DNA of 64,000 nt from Zygnema cylindricum (GCA_037447655.1 JBBHKE010002024.1:210842-274841); one strand, 5' to 3'. Shown: positions 24,263-35,822, counted from the first letter of the stretch. Translations and numbers: made by a program. The notes: generated by a model from the sequence alone, not told the origin.

Positions 24263-26087
24263 TCAACCACTCTCCGACTCCTCTCGGACATAACTGTGCA
24301 TAACCCGGCCTACTCCTCTAAACTCCCTAAAATAATATGCGGCCACTTGGCCTGCAGAATCGGAAAGAAGGTCAACTTGAATGCCGTTGTGACCGTGCTC
24401 TATGCCTGAACTGTGTACATAGATCACAGTGCCTCTCGGAGGTGGATCTGATTGGGGCGAAGTGTCGGTAGTAGTCTGTACTTGTCGACTTTCAGCGGCT
24501 TCAGAAGCTGACGACCGATCAGTAATAGCAGACGCGGTAACTTCACGAGTTGTGTTTGGATTAATGGCAACACAAAGGCCGACATGGCTTGCTTTTGTCC
24601 CACTTCCAAAAAAAACCTGCAAAAATATGAAAGCTACGCGCTCTTTCTTTAGTCGATGCGAAAAGTTGACAAGACAGTTTCTTCCAAGACAGCGACACAA
24701 GTTATCTTAATATGCGTGTAAAGCTATTTTTAGTCCGCACATAAATTTCCAGCATTGCAATTTCCAGCAGAAATTCGCATGGACACTCCTTTTCATTATT
24801 ATTTGCCAGGATCTGACAATTAGGTTGCTTGCATTTTTTCAATTGCACTACAAGCAATCATGTAAACAGGTTCAAACGATCTTTCCTTGCGATGGATGAC
24901 ACAAAGGAAAAGGGCCCTTTTCCCTGTGATCGGAACAATTTTGCTTACATTGATTCTTTAGAAAGACGCATTAAATGTGACAATTGATGTACCTTTGCTA
25001 CTATCGCAACTGTGGACTTGAACATACCTTATCAATTTGTTTGCTGCTGAATTCACAACTTATTCTAGGAGGCAAGCGCAACGCCTCAATAATAATTTTA
25101 TAACTAAATAGATTCAGTTTTCTGTTGTAAAAATAATCGATTCTGGTTTCAACACCATTGACACCTCCAATGGAAACTGTTTTGTATTGTGTGGACACAT
25201 CGCAATGGCCAGAAAGGTCACAATGCTATTAAAATCCCTCCCTAAAAATTAAAATCTTGGAAGTCTGAGACCGAGACAATAACTAAACCCTACGAACATA
25301 CAACTAGCGACGTCAAAAATAGTTTCAAACAGACATGTAAGACAAAGTTTTGGAAAGCCTCACCAGATCACCCGGGGCTGCGATTTCGAGTGACACCTTA
25401 GAAGTAAAGGCTTCCTGCAAGGACAATCATTAGCCAATGAGAGAGGGAGAAAAACAGCAGACAATACTTGGAAGGAAAGCGCACAGGTGATTCAACTAGA
25501 AATATACGACAGATTGTGAGTAAAGATTGTAGCTGAACTATGAACCAAAACATTTGAATGTGGAAGCTTAGAAATCCCACCTGCTGGTAAGCGTCTCTAG
25601 GAATCCAAATGCCTTCTGAGGCAAACGCATGTTGAACTGCACATGAAACGCTATTCCCCGTTACTCTCTAAACTGAAAGCGGAGGTGATGATTCCATTTC
25701 AAACAACATTCCATCACTACTGTCTCTGAAAGGCCATTTTCTCATTACCAAATGCGAATTCCACTTAAAACATCATCCCCAAGATTTCCTGCAAGATAGA
25801 TAACAGCTCATTTTCATGCTTTCAGTTTTCCACATAGTTCTACTCAACTGAGACCGCTGCAGTCGTAGTTTGGACCGGCTGTACCGCCCCACATATAGCG
25901 GTTTGGAACCTCTTTTGCAGCCATAGAGAATGCAACAACTTTCCTTAACCGATTTTCAATCGCTGGTCGTAGAAGCAAAGTGGGATGAAAAGTTTTGTGT
26001 TCTGAAACCGGTTCCAAAGAATGCCATTGAATAGGCGAGATCCAACCACTGTAACCATCTTCTAAAAGCTTTAGGAAAACCGGATTT
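24263..26087 (-). CDS. NlpC/P60-family cysteine peptidase (partial, C-terminal catalytic part)
   Basis: Four exons in translation order: 25849-26087, 25581-25636, 25364-25414, 24263-24616 (stop). NlpC/P60 enzymes cut gamma-D-Glu-diamino acid bonds of peptidoglycan stem peptides. Exon 1 seen here holds an SH3b-like strand (LLEDGYSGWIS), then PNRYMWGGTAGPNYDCSGL with the nucleophile Cys. Exon 2 reads IQHAFASEGIWIPRDAYQQ, exon 3 ends APGDL, exon 4 begins VFFGSGTKASHVGLCV with the catalytic His, and VIYVHSSG supplies the third polar residue. Residue order and spacing resemble cyanobacterial SH3b-NlpC/P60 proteins. A Ser/Thr/Glu-rich insert of about 45 residues sits between the His and the last catalytic strand. 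N-terminal exons (SH3b domains and any transit peptide) were not found up to 28300. The first donor (CTCA/GTTGAG) is weak but is the one keeping the frame. Plastid peptidoglycan turnover is a plausible role, by inference only. Confidence 0.82.
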
Positions 26088-26249
26088 CTGCAAATGTCAG
26101 AAAAAAAAGTACACAGGTCAGAAAGTGAAAGAGGCACATTTCTATCGGTCGTTCGATAATACATCTCAAAATGGCTTTCCTTCCTCGTTCCTTTAAAAAA
26201 ATGACCTGACCTATATGACAAATGCCTTAACCATCCATTGATCGATAGA

Positions 26250-26315
26250 AAAAGAAAGGGAGAGAGAGAGAGGGAGGGGGGGGAAGAGAGGGGGGGAGGA
26301 GAGGGTAGAGAGGAC
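26250..26315. repeat. GA/G-rich tract upstream of the NlpC/P60 exon
   Basis: GAGAGAGAGAGGGAGGGGGGGG-like purine run on the + strand (written loosely), a CT tract on the strand of the NlpC/P60 gene. Confidence 0.75.
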
Positions 26316-26973
26316 AATTTAAGCTGTAGTTTTACTTTCACAGCAAAATGCAAAATAAACAAAGAAGATTTAATACCCTTCGAGCCCAAATACAATCAGA
26401 ACTTAAAGGACTCTACATCTAATTCTTGGAACACTATATTTTACGATTTTCAGAAAAGAAGGAAAAGGATCCTTGTGTCAAAAATTGAGAAACTCCATAT
26501 TTTCAGAGTCAGTAATTACAAGCACTATAAGAGTACTAATCTATCGCCCGAATATTTTATTCCATATAATTTCTATTCCAAAGAAAGTTAATTATTTGTA
26601 TTTAAAACAGAGCTAATTACTTGAATACAAAGATGTCTATAGGTATCTAAGGCGCTTTTTTTCTTTTTTTCTTTACTTAAACAAAAAAAATTGAAGCCAT
26701 TACGGCTTCTCTATCAAAGGCGCCCCTCATGGCAAATAAAATTAGGGTTTTACATTTCTGCAAAGTCGTAAAGTTTCAAGGGTTCTTTCAAAATTCACCA
26801 ACAAGTCCCGAAATCTAAACACAGTTAAAAAAACTAACATGAAATTACAAAGAAGTTCCTGGAATTCCTTTGAAACTTTCTAAAAGTTTAAGGCGATACA
26901 AAGTGGTTTCCGGAAGAAAAAAAAAGTAAAAGTATCTTCTACGATTTTTTACAAATTTAGATTTTGATTAGCA

Positions 26974-27196
26974 AACTAGTTATGAAAACAGTCGAGAGCG
27001 ACCTTCAGTTCCCGACCTGCCGTCAGAATCCACCGACACGATGAGGTGGCGGCCTCGCCAAGCCTCGGTGGCAACAATATGGCACGAGGAGGAGTCGTAC
27101 ACGACAAGCGACAAAGCGACGACCGACATTTCCCGCCAGCTTGCCATGGCCGAGAGTCGGATGGACGCTGCAGTAAGGAAGATCTATGCGGTCTGA
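26974..27196 (+). other. GC-rich island, candidate terminal exon of an unknown gene
   Basis: A block far richer in GC than its surroundings, with a clean frame on the + strand from the AG at 26972-26973 region to a TGA at 27194-27196. Readable parts are SVPDLPSESTDTMRW, ATIWHEEESYTTSDK and AMAESRMDAAVRKIYAV; the residue mix is protein-like and the end looks helical. The - strand is also open over much of it (MASWREMSVVALSL). No family is recognised and no partner exon was found, so it could be an exon, a captured gene fragment in a transposon, or part of the missing N-terminus of the neighbouring NlpC/P60 gene. Confidence 0.25.
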
Positions 27197-27271
27197 ACTT
27201 CCAAATTATGAGCAACGTTTTCGTATTGCAAACAAATTGGAATCTATTTCACTATCGTATGTACTTGGAGG

Positions 27272-27510
27272 TACACGCTGTACCGCTATTAGTGTTAGAC
27301 TGTTAATGTTTTTTTTTCATTTTTTTGCCAATTAAAACAACTTTTCTCCGTACACAATTGTCGGATTGTGGATCTGACGGTTGCGATTTAAATCTAAGAT
27401 TCTCACCTTCCGATTTGCGGTCTCCATGTAAAAATCGGACAAGTGTGTACGGATAAAAGATGTTTTAATTGGCAAAAATATTATTAACACTCATAGCGAT
27501 ACACGGTGTA
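27272..27510. mobile_element. Stowaway-like element, subfamily S3
   Basis: TACACGCTGTACCGCTATTA on the left and ATAGCGATACACGGTGTA on the right. The inner arm pair TTGCCAATTAAAACA / TGTTTTAATTGGCAA and CTTTTCTCCGTACACA with its complement give a long fold-back. The central GATCTGACGGTTGCGATT is shared with all S3 copies. Confidence 0.75.
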
Positions 27511-27526
27511 CTTCCACGCTATTTTC

Positions 27527-27962
27527 TAGTGTTGTGTATCGGTAAGGATTTGCCGATAACCGATATGGGCCTATTTTCGAGTAGCCGATAATCGATATAT
27601 CGGTACGGAGATATATGTACGAACCGTACATATAAAAGTACGGCCAATCATACACGTAAATCAAAACATAAATAAACGTACTGAGGTGCCTACCAATCAG
27701 ATCATTTGTACAAGCCGAAAGTACAGTAGCCGGCATAAGATATGTACGGCTTTAGTACGGCTCCAGATAAAAAGATGTACCTTTTACATCCGACGTTATG
27801 GCTTGTCCCTTTCTTCCTTGGGATCCACTGGAAACCTGCCACGTGTACTACGGACAGAAAGTACAGAAAGTACAAATATATCGGTAGCTCTGACCGTTCG
27901 ATAACCGATAACTATCGGTATTGGTGTTATCGCGATAGCTTTTTTACCGATACACAACACTA
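27527..27962. mobile_element. H2 hAT-like element, 436 bp, complete
   Basis: Reference copy of the family. Ends TAGTGTTGTGTATCGGTAA and TTACCGATACACAACACTA (one mismatch next to the end arms), flanked by the perfect 8-bp duplication CTATTTTC (27519-27526 and 27963-27970). No coding capacity. Confidence 0.85.
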
Positions 27963-28315
27963 CTATTTTCTTTACTTGGATCGAAAAAAAAAAATGTATT
28001 TTTACGCTTCTGACGAACGTTAAATCACGACGTGCTCCCGCATGCTCCATTTTTTTTTCCTGGACCTTGGTCAGACGTGTCGTTAAAGCAAGATAGAAGA
28101 AAATTATAAATGACCGCGGCTTTCTTCAGGACGTGACATGCAGCCACGTGTCGCTAACGATTCACAAACTCTACTGACAATGCATCCTTATCGCCGAACC
28201 GCGCGCGTCCCCACGTTCGGAAAAAACACTTCTGTCCGACAAAAAATATTCGCACAAAATTTGCGTCTTCTGCCCGTCATGTCGCGCTGGTATGTACGTC
28301 CTGGGATCCGAATAA

Positions 28316-29256
28316 GGGGGTGTCCCAATTGTAATCGATACTTTGAAGAAGTATTTCCGATTTTATTGAAGATTCTCCGTACTACTTTTCATTGGGTTCC
28401 AATGTGCGAAAATGAAATCGGAACTTTGGAATGTGACGGTTTGTATACGTAGGTACAAACTGTGACGGTTGAAAACGACTACGAAACTTCCTAACAATTG
28501 GTGACGGCTTACAAAAACAGCGGCAGTTGTAGACGTCTAGATTTTTGTGACATTGTAGATGTCTAGGTTTTGTGACATTAGGCGTCATGCTCACCTGTGA
28601 CAACATCAACGTCACTAATTCCAAAACCTTCCGCCATGGCTTTCGGATTTCGTTTTTTCGTCTTTCTCACTAGACCTGTCATGAAAATACTCCCAATGGT
28701 AGTCAAAAAGTTTTTTTTATAGCTCCTTCATTTCATGAAAATATTGTCGCATTTCGTTCCAATAAGTGTGAGATTAAAGCGGGGGTGTGAGAAGGAGAGG
28801 GAGAGGCGACGACATCGTAAACTTCCAAATTGGACCCTTAGATGAAAGTGGAGGTCCGAGACCCCTCAAACAAAATTCCGTACATGCGCTTGACAGGCAA
28901 GGAAAAAAATAGCTAGTACTCTCCTTCCAATTAAAATTTTCTCACTCGAGTGGCGCTTGCGTGGAACGCTTTACATTCGTTGTTTGAGTGATACTATGAC
29001 TAAAATCACCTCGCGAGGTGATTTTTCGTAAAAAAATTTGATGACCTGGCTTCGCGTGCCCAAGGGTCGAAAGAGGAAAACGACAAACTTAGTACATAAG
29101 ACGACAAACATGGAGTACATTCAGAGTATCGTATTGGCGTTCATCGTATAGTGGTATTAGCATTTTTTCCGTACGGCAAAATATTTTCTCGTTGCGGATT
29201 GAATTTTGGGGGGAAAAGACAGAAAAAAGTCGATATTTTAAAACAAGGGACACCCC
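28316..29256. mobile_element. P element, 941 bp
   Basis: Ends GGGGGTGTCCCAATTG and CAAGGGACACCCC, flanked by TAA (28313-28315 and 29257-29259). Contains the perfect palindrome AAAATCACCTCGCGAGGTGATTTT at its centre-right (29004-29027; written here as AAAATCACCTCG plus its complement), a gagggagagg tract, and the same block order as 38933-39882. Confidence 0.8.
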
Positions 29257-29399
29257 TAAAAGGTCACCAACATGGAACAAGAAAAATCTTTGCAATAACT
29301 TAGGCTGTGTGCCCATGTAACCGAAAATTTAGAATGAAACTTTGGATTTTAGCAAAGATTGTACGTAGTATTTCTAAGAGTGTTCCCATGACTTTTCAG

Positions 29400-30335
29400 A
29401 GTGTCCGACTTCGATCGTGGCTTGGCTTGCCCCGTTGCATTTGTGGTCAAACTATAGACGAGCAAAGGGTCAATTTGCTTCGTTGCTCACGTCGTGGGGA
29501 GCAACCAACGACACCAAGCGTGGTACGAGATGTAATCGTTGCCAAGGGTTATGAAGTAGGATACAAAATAAAGCGTGAGGTGTTGCATGTGCTACCCCAT
29601 TTTCACAATCTAGGGATACACGGGGCCCTCGTGTGGATCTTGTGATTCAACATGGCGCGGCGAGAACATTGGGTGATGTAGTCCTCACGGAACCTATAGG
29701 ATCCCCTGTTTCCTTGCGGACCACATTGCATGTCGGTGTTGCGGCTCGAGTTCCAACGACTTCCACAGGATGTGACTACGCGTACCGAGGCCCAGCTGAT
29801 AGTTCCATGCCATTTGCTTTAGAGATATTTGGAACCTTAAACTCTTCTTTCGACAATTTTTTAAGCGATTTGTGTTGGATGACCTTTCGAACTTTAGCGA
29901 CCTGACATCCCTTCTCCAGCTCCCATGTCGCCTTTTTACAACCAACCCATCTATGTCGCACTTCAACGTTCCCAAGCGTCGGGCCTTCAACGTTCGTAAG
30001 CGTCGTCCATTGTCTTACAGAGCACGGCGGTGATTGATGGTCGAGGATTGCGAGACTTACCCCCGCGCATGGCGCATATAGACGATATTCGTATCTCTAA
30101 TCTTTAGTGTGGCATGGTCTCAAGTTTCAATGTCTAAAGTAGTTTTGTATTGTTTCAATGTTTTAGTCTTTGTTGTACATTTTTTTTTTAAGGCTTTTAA
30201 ACCACCTTTGTTGTGCTTGTAGTCCTTTAGGTTTTTGGTCTTTTACCTTAATTGGTCATCAATTCTTTTAAATGATAATCATATTTTGTATTTTGATGGT
30301 CTTACCATTGCGTTTTTTTTAAATGAAATCTATTT
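29400..30335 (+). pseudogene. 5'-truncated LINE remnant: reverse transcriptase C-terminal domain
   Basis: Three frames joined by shifts read as one protein tail. 29400-29645 gives LGLPRCICGQTID, NLLRCSRRGEQ and YKIKREVLHVLP. 29633-29905 gives DLVIQHGAARTLGDVVLTEP and MPFALEIFGTLNSSFDNFL. From about 29903 a third frame gives YNQPIYVALQRSQA. This is the Cys-rich tail and downstream region common at the C-terminus of plant and algal LINE-type reverse transcriptases, ending in an ALQRS helix. About 320 bp of non-coding T-rich DNA follows, as a 3' untranslated region would. The polymerase and endonuclease parts are absent, as expected of 5' truncation on insertion. Dead copy. Confidence 0.65.
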
Positions 30336-31063
30336 GATGTCCAAGAATGAATTTGCAGCTTTTAAAGTGATTGTTGTAGATATGGGTAAAACTTGTGTCG
30401 ATTGAAAACGACTACGAAAATTCAAAAAAATTGTCGATGTATACAAAAACAGCGACGGTTGTAGGCAATTATTTGTAATTTTTATGACATTGTAGGTAAT
30501 TAAGGTTTTGTGGTATTGAGAAGCCAGGCTCACTTGTGACATCAATAGTACGAAAACTTTCCGCCATGGCTTCCCGTTTTTTTATTTATCTTTTATCACC
30601 CGATTTGCCATCAAACTACGACCAAAGGTATTTAAAAAAAAAGTTATTTCATTTCACACCCTAATTGTTGTATTTCATTCGGGGAAGAGGGAGAGAGGAG
30701 CGGTAGATTAAGAGGGCGGGGGAGAGACTAGGACGACGTAAAAAATTGCAAAGGACCCATAAACAAAAGATTAAAAGCATAGTTGCCCAATTCGTACGAA
30801 TTTTAACGACGTACTATTCGTCGATTTCACACTTTTCGTCAATTTCGTTTAGTTTTTGCTATACGAAGCTATGCAAACATGTACGAAAATGTACGAAGAT
30901 AATATTCCCTAAAAAATCCTTAAATAATCCTAAAAAATACGTAAAATTTTCAGAAATGTACAAAATTATACGAAAAGTGTACCCTAAAAAGTATAATTCC
31001 TAAAAGTGTGAAAAATCTAAGGTACACCGCGAATCGCTATTAAGGTTAATCACGCTAATTTGG

Positions 31064-32372
31064 TGAAATTTAATCGTCTAAGCGTTATATTGAGTTTTTA
31101 CGCAAATTGAAACGAAACCTTTTTAAACTAAAGTACTATATAAGTCTTGTATGGAAATATTAAAACGTACGAAACGAAATTTGGCTGTCAATGTAAGAAT
31201 GTTGATTCGTTGATAGTGTGGCTCGATTTCGTCGCATTTGACAGCGCATTTTTTTCATTTAATTTCAATTGATATTTTACGATGGTTTATTCTATTATAG
31301 TGTACAAAGTTTATTTCGTTTCTTCTGTTTCAATATGTCTGTACAAGACTTATAGGACTTTAGTTTAACGAGGTTTCGTTTCAATTTGCGTCTAAGTTCA
31401 ATGTAACGCTTAGAGCACTTTCCCATGTAACCGAAACTTTAGTCTTGTAACTTTGTTTTTAGCGAAGATTAACAATACTACTTTCAGAGCATTCGTATGT
31501 AAAAAAAATATAATCGTGACGGATGTAGACGTGGGTGTAATTTGTGACGGTTTGTAGATGACTACAAAACTCGCGACAAATGATGATGTTTCCAAAATAG
31601 CGACGTTTGTAGACGTCTAACTACTTGTGACATTGTCGATGTTTAGGGTTTGAGACATTTTGACGTCACGCTCACTTATGATAGCGTCGACGTCACTGAA
31701 TCTAAAACATTCCGCCATGGTTTCCCGATTTTGTTTTATCGTCCGTTCTCACTCTACTTGCCATCAAAACAAGCTAAAAGATAGCCAAAAGAAGTATATT
31801 TTAAAGATATTTTATTTGATACCATTATTGCATTTTTCATTGCAATAATTGTGAGATATACGCGTTAGTGGGAGAGGGAGAGAGGCGCTTTCACGGACTT
31901 CGCTGTTGCGAAATGGCGTCCGTTGGTCGAGACCCCCTCCACAATTATTGTACGAAAAAAAGCACACGGAAAAAAGTTTCGCACAGGCTGGAAACGTGCA
32001 GTAGGTTTTTTTTTTGTACTCCGGGCACAAAAATTGTCAAAAACCTCCGTCGCGTGCAAAATCATATGCATATTCGCCCACGTCGTGGAGCTTTGTTTAA
32101 AATCACCTCGCGAGGTGATTTTCTATAAAGTTTGAAGATGAGCCGGAAAGACGCGGAAGTGGGTGAAACGCGCTAAACGACAAATTGCATCGCGCTAGAC
32201 GACAAACTACAGTACAGTTAAAGTTTCAAGGGAACGCAACTTGTACGGTGGTAATTTCGTTTTTTTGGTACGGCTGCGTGTTTTCTCGTTTTTTTTCAAG
32301 TTATACAAGAAAACGACAAAAATTAACTGTAACTTTAGCACATGGGAAAGTGCCCTTAGACGATTAAATTTC
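31064..32372. mobile_element. Inverted-repeat element whose right arm is split by a P element
   Basis: Left arm TGAAATTTAATCGTCTAAGC, continuing into ACGCAAATTGAAACGAAACC. The right arm runs complementary from 31330 to 31412, stops at CGCTTA, and resumes at 32356 with TTAGACGATTAAATTTC. Excising 31413-32358 restores one continuous arm of about 80 bp. Confidence 0.65.
31413..32355. mobile_element. P element, 943 bp, nested
   Basis: Ends GAGCACTTTCCCATGTAAC and CACATGGGAAAGTGCCC, flanked by TTA (31410-31412 and 32356-32358). Contains the perfect 24-bp palindrome centred on CCTCGCGAGG at 32099-32122 and a gagggagag tract at 31869. Confidence 0.8.
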
Positions 32373-34110
32373 AATTTTGCGGCGAAGTGCTCTCACTGTG
32401 GAGCTCAGGTAAAGACAAAAAGTGATTGTTTGCAACACTTTTATTTACATGTGGTTGCAGCAGTTTTGTTACCGTAAACGTTCGCCGACCGTGTGAATTG
32501 CTAATTTTAATATGACGGTCGACGTCCGCAAGCGCGGCAAAATTTTAAGCGGTGGAAACAATATTTTGAAAGTCAAAGTTGTCCAACCGATTGACCGTCA
32601 AATTTGTACTCAAATGTACTTTATTTGTACCTATATGTACTTCAAATGTACATTTTTTTACAAAATGACGTAAGTGGTTGTGCGCAACCAAAACAATCAC
32701 TGTTATGATCAATTCCCTTATTTATTTATGATAATTACAATTCGTGGTGTGATATATGCTTAACGCTAATAACAATGAGCGTTGTAATTTTTTACTTTTA
32801 CGGTTACGGGCGGGTACGGTTGGTCGCAAGAAATCGAGTTTTGGTTAACTTTTATTTTCGTAAAAGCGTTTCGGTTAACGGTTAACAATTTAGGAGCTTG
32901 ACATAACCTGGTCGGGCGTCAGGTACTCAGATTTTGAAAAAAAAAACGGTATGTTTCCGTTAATGAAAATTTTGACTTTTGCGACCTCTAATTGAAGGCC
33001 CCTTGCCGATATTCGATATGTACCTAGTTTTGAGTAGCCGATAATCAATTTTTCTCTTCGATATATCGAGAAGCTTAGCATATTGGCCGATAATTCAATG
33101 TATATTTATCGCTATGTATCGAAGCATAGTTGTTCATATCGTGCGATTTTTTCAATTTTTACGATTGAAACGTATAATTTGTGACAGTTGAAAAAAAATC
33201 GCAAAAAAACGCGCTGTACTTTCTGTCCGGTAAACTGAACGGGAAATTTATGTTAAAAGTACTATATTTCCCGTAAAATGTACGAGTTTTTACGGAAATG
33301 TACAGAATTTGAGGAAAAGATAAGTCGCAGTTATTAGTAATATCTGTCCAAATAACTGAACAGAAATATCACGAAACCTGTACGTCAGTTCATCGAAAAT
33401 ATACGGACATTTTCGAAAAGAGATGTTGAACCGTCACAATATTTTCGCACGGTAAGTTTGAAAAATGTACAGACGTCTTCTTCAATTTATTTTGAAAGAA
33501 GCCGCCATGGAATCTTGAGAGCGAAATTGAAAGGAAGCTGCCTCCCTATCCCACCCTCCTCCCTCCCAAGCTTTTTACTATCCTCTCTTCCAGACTTCGG
33601 CCGAAGCAATCATGCCCATAATTTTTTTTTTTGCAGTCGTGTGATGTCTGTGAGATAGAGAGAGAAGGCGGCCATGGCTGTGTGTCACATTGCATTAGCA
33701 GCCAGACAGACTTTAATAAAAACCAGCCCAGGTTCGCATTTGCACCCTGATGTACAAAAGTTGACCGTAGCTGTTCGCACGCATGCCATTACCAGTTGAA
33801 GAAGAGAATCCGATACACGCATCAAGTGTGATACGTATTATATATATATATATAATATATTATTTGATGATCATTTAACGGAAAACGTACGAACTGCGCT
33901 ATTTGTATATTTTTTTTGTTTTATATGTACGGAAGTGTACGGATGAAATTCATTAACGATTTTTAACGATTTGTTCAAAACGTTTAATGCGTTCGTTACG
34001 TATAGTTCGTCGCGATTGAATCGTTCGCACTAAACGCTATGAACAATTATGTATCGAAGTGACGTTAGCTAAAAAAAAAACTAAGTAGGTCAATTTTTTT
34101 ATTTTCGTAT
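32373..34110. other. Decayed repeat-derived DNA, no gene
   Basis: Lies inside the 5.2-kb composite element. It contains an H2-like scrap (CCGATATTCGATATG near 33005 and CGATATATCG near 33060), a pure (TA)n palindrome near 33841-33860 and a CT-rich piece at 33538-33600. No supported coding sequence. Confidence 0.45.
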
Positions 34111-34920
34111 ATGCCCGTCATTATTCGAGGTACATGCACTTGACGAGCAGGGAAGAAAATAGCGTGTACTCTCCCCCGTGCAAATATATTCAAAGACGTG
34201 TGACGCGTGCGAAAACACATTCCTATTTGCCACTTAGCTGTTGTAAAGAACTTAGCTGTTCCTTTTAATAAAACTGATTCGCAAGTCGTTTTCTGGAGTT
34301 TGACGATGAGCTGGCATGGCGAGGCAGTCGGTCGAAAAGTAAAAATCGTCAAATTGGAGTACATTCGAACTTTCGAAGTTTCAAGGTGACGCAAAATGTA
34401 CTTTGCTTAACACATTATACGTACGGCGTAAGATTTTATCGTTACTGGTCGCATTTTGTGGCAAAATGACAAAAAAAAACCCTTACTAACGCATGGGCAC
34501 ACAGGCTAACCCGGAAGTACACAATCTCCCATGGTTGTATTGGCGCACAGATTCCTATGCGCAACCGACGAAATCTGTCACTATAGTAAGGCTATTTCTC
34601 CATGATATTCGCGACTTTCAGAATCTAGTTGCTGGGTTCAAAAATTGCCTGAATGGCGACGACAAGTGGGCCAATGAATGTTGAAAGATTGGTAAGATAG
34701 AAGTGGAAGTACGTAAAAGTTTCGTACTTTGTAGATCTCCATAAAGTGACAAAATTAATATTTTTCGGTTTCTGTTTCCTGCCCTCGCGGCAACGGACTC
34801 AAGAAGGGATTTCAAGCGCGGCAAGACACTGCAGTAATCGTGGATTATATTCCACTTCTATAGAGCCTATCTACGGAGGTTCGTTTTAAGGCAACTGGGG
34901 ATTACACCGTGAATCGATAC

Positions 34921-35475
34921 TACACCGTCAATAGCTATTAGAGTATATAACGCCAAATCGGTGCCCTTTAAAAAAAAAAAAAAAAACAGGAAATACAATC
35001 CATAATTATGTTTTTTCCATTATTCTAATTAGGGTTTTTTTTCAATTAGCGTTAATAATGGAAGTACAGTGCGATGGAAATAGTGTGGCGTACGGACAAA
35101 ATATTTCCGTACGAAATGGTACTTTTTGAATTATAAAGGCATATAAAGACACTTAGCATTATTGCGCACACATGTGAATGTGCATTGGAAGAAAGAGATG
35201 CAAACTCGTCGACAAAAATCACGTTCTCATATGTTCGTCCGTCGACCGTGTGAACAGCGCGACGGCTTACGAATTGTCAAATTTTGTACGGTTACACATA
35301 TTAATGTAGACATCGAAAGGGATGGTATTTATTATTCAGGACAACCCAAATTACAGTTAGGGATTAATTAGTATATACATTTATTTAAAAAAAAAAAAAT
35401 CCCGATTAGTGTTAATAACATTAAAAAAAATTGTACGCTATTTATTCCTTTACTCTAATAGCGATTGACGGTGTA
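34921..35475. mobile_element. Stowaway-like element, 555 bp
   Basis: TACACCGTCAATAGCTATTA on the left and the complement with one mismatch, ending GATTGACGGTGTA, on the right; TA at both ends. A second left terminus (TACACCGTGAATCGATAC) lies just outside at 34903, showing insertion next to or into another copy. Confidence 0.6.
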
Positions 35476-35679
35476 GTGCATATATATTATTAGTATCAGG
35501 AAAAAAATAGTGTTGTAAATGCTATTTTGATATCAGTGACCTAACACCAATAAGACTTTAACGCTGATGAACACACATTTACAATTTTACACTAACTTTT
35601 CTTAACGTTCGCATAGTCTAACCGCTGTCGTATGTGTTCACAAGCTCGACAGTTGAACATGTGAGATTAGGTTCGCGCG

Positions 35680-35822
35680 ATTTTCCTCGTCTTCATTACG
35701 AGAGATTTCCTCCCGCTTTTATTACGCGCGATTTCCCCTCGTCTTTATTACGCGCGATTTCATCCCGCCTTTATTATACGCGATTCCCCCGCGCCTTTAT
35801 TACGCGCGATATTCCCTCGTAT
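35680..35822. repeat. Tandem repeat, unit about 27 bp, five copies
   Basis: Units of the form TTTATTACGCGCGATTTC followed by CCTCGTC or CCGCC variants. The + strand frame through it is open but simply reflects the repeat. Confidence 0.7.

Larger units (their letters stand above)
29303..34506. mobile_element. 5.2-kb composite P element with nested insertions
   Basis: Left end GGCTGTGTGCCCATG after TTA (29300-29302); right end CATGGGCACACAGGC before TAA (34507-34509); 14 of 15 arm positions pair. Reading inward from both sides gives the block order of a normal roughly 950-bp P element: terminal block, a CGACGGTTGTAGGC block near 30450, CCATGGCTTCCCG near 30565, a gagggagag tract at 30685, then the continuation TACATGCACTTGACG at 34131. 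The extra 4.2 kb is a LINE remnant (29400-30335) and a cluster of insertions between about 30780 and 34115. Boundary trinucleotides differ by one base. Confidence 0.6.

Noticed and set aside
33838-33866. (TA)n palindrome as a possible regulatory hairpin
   Set aside because: Simple AT microsatellite inside decayed transposon DNA.
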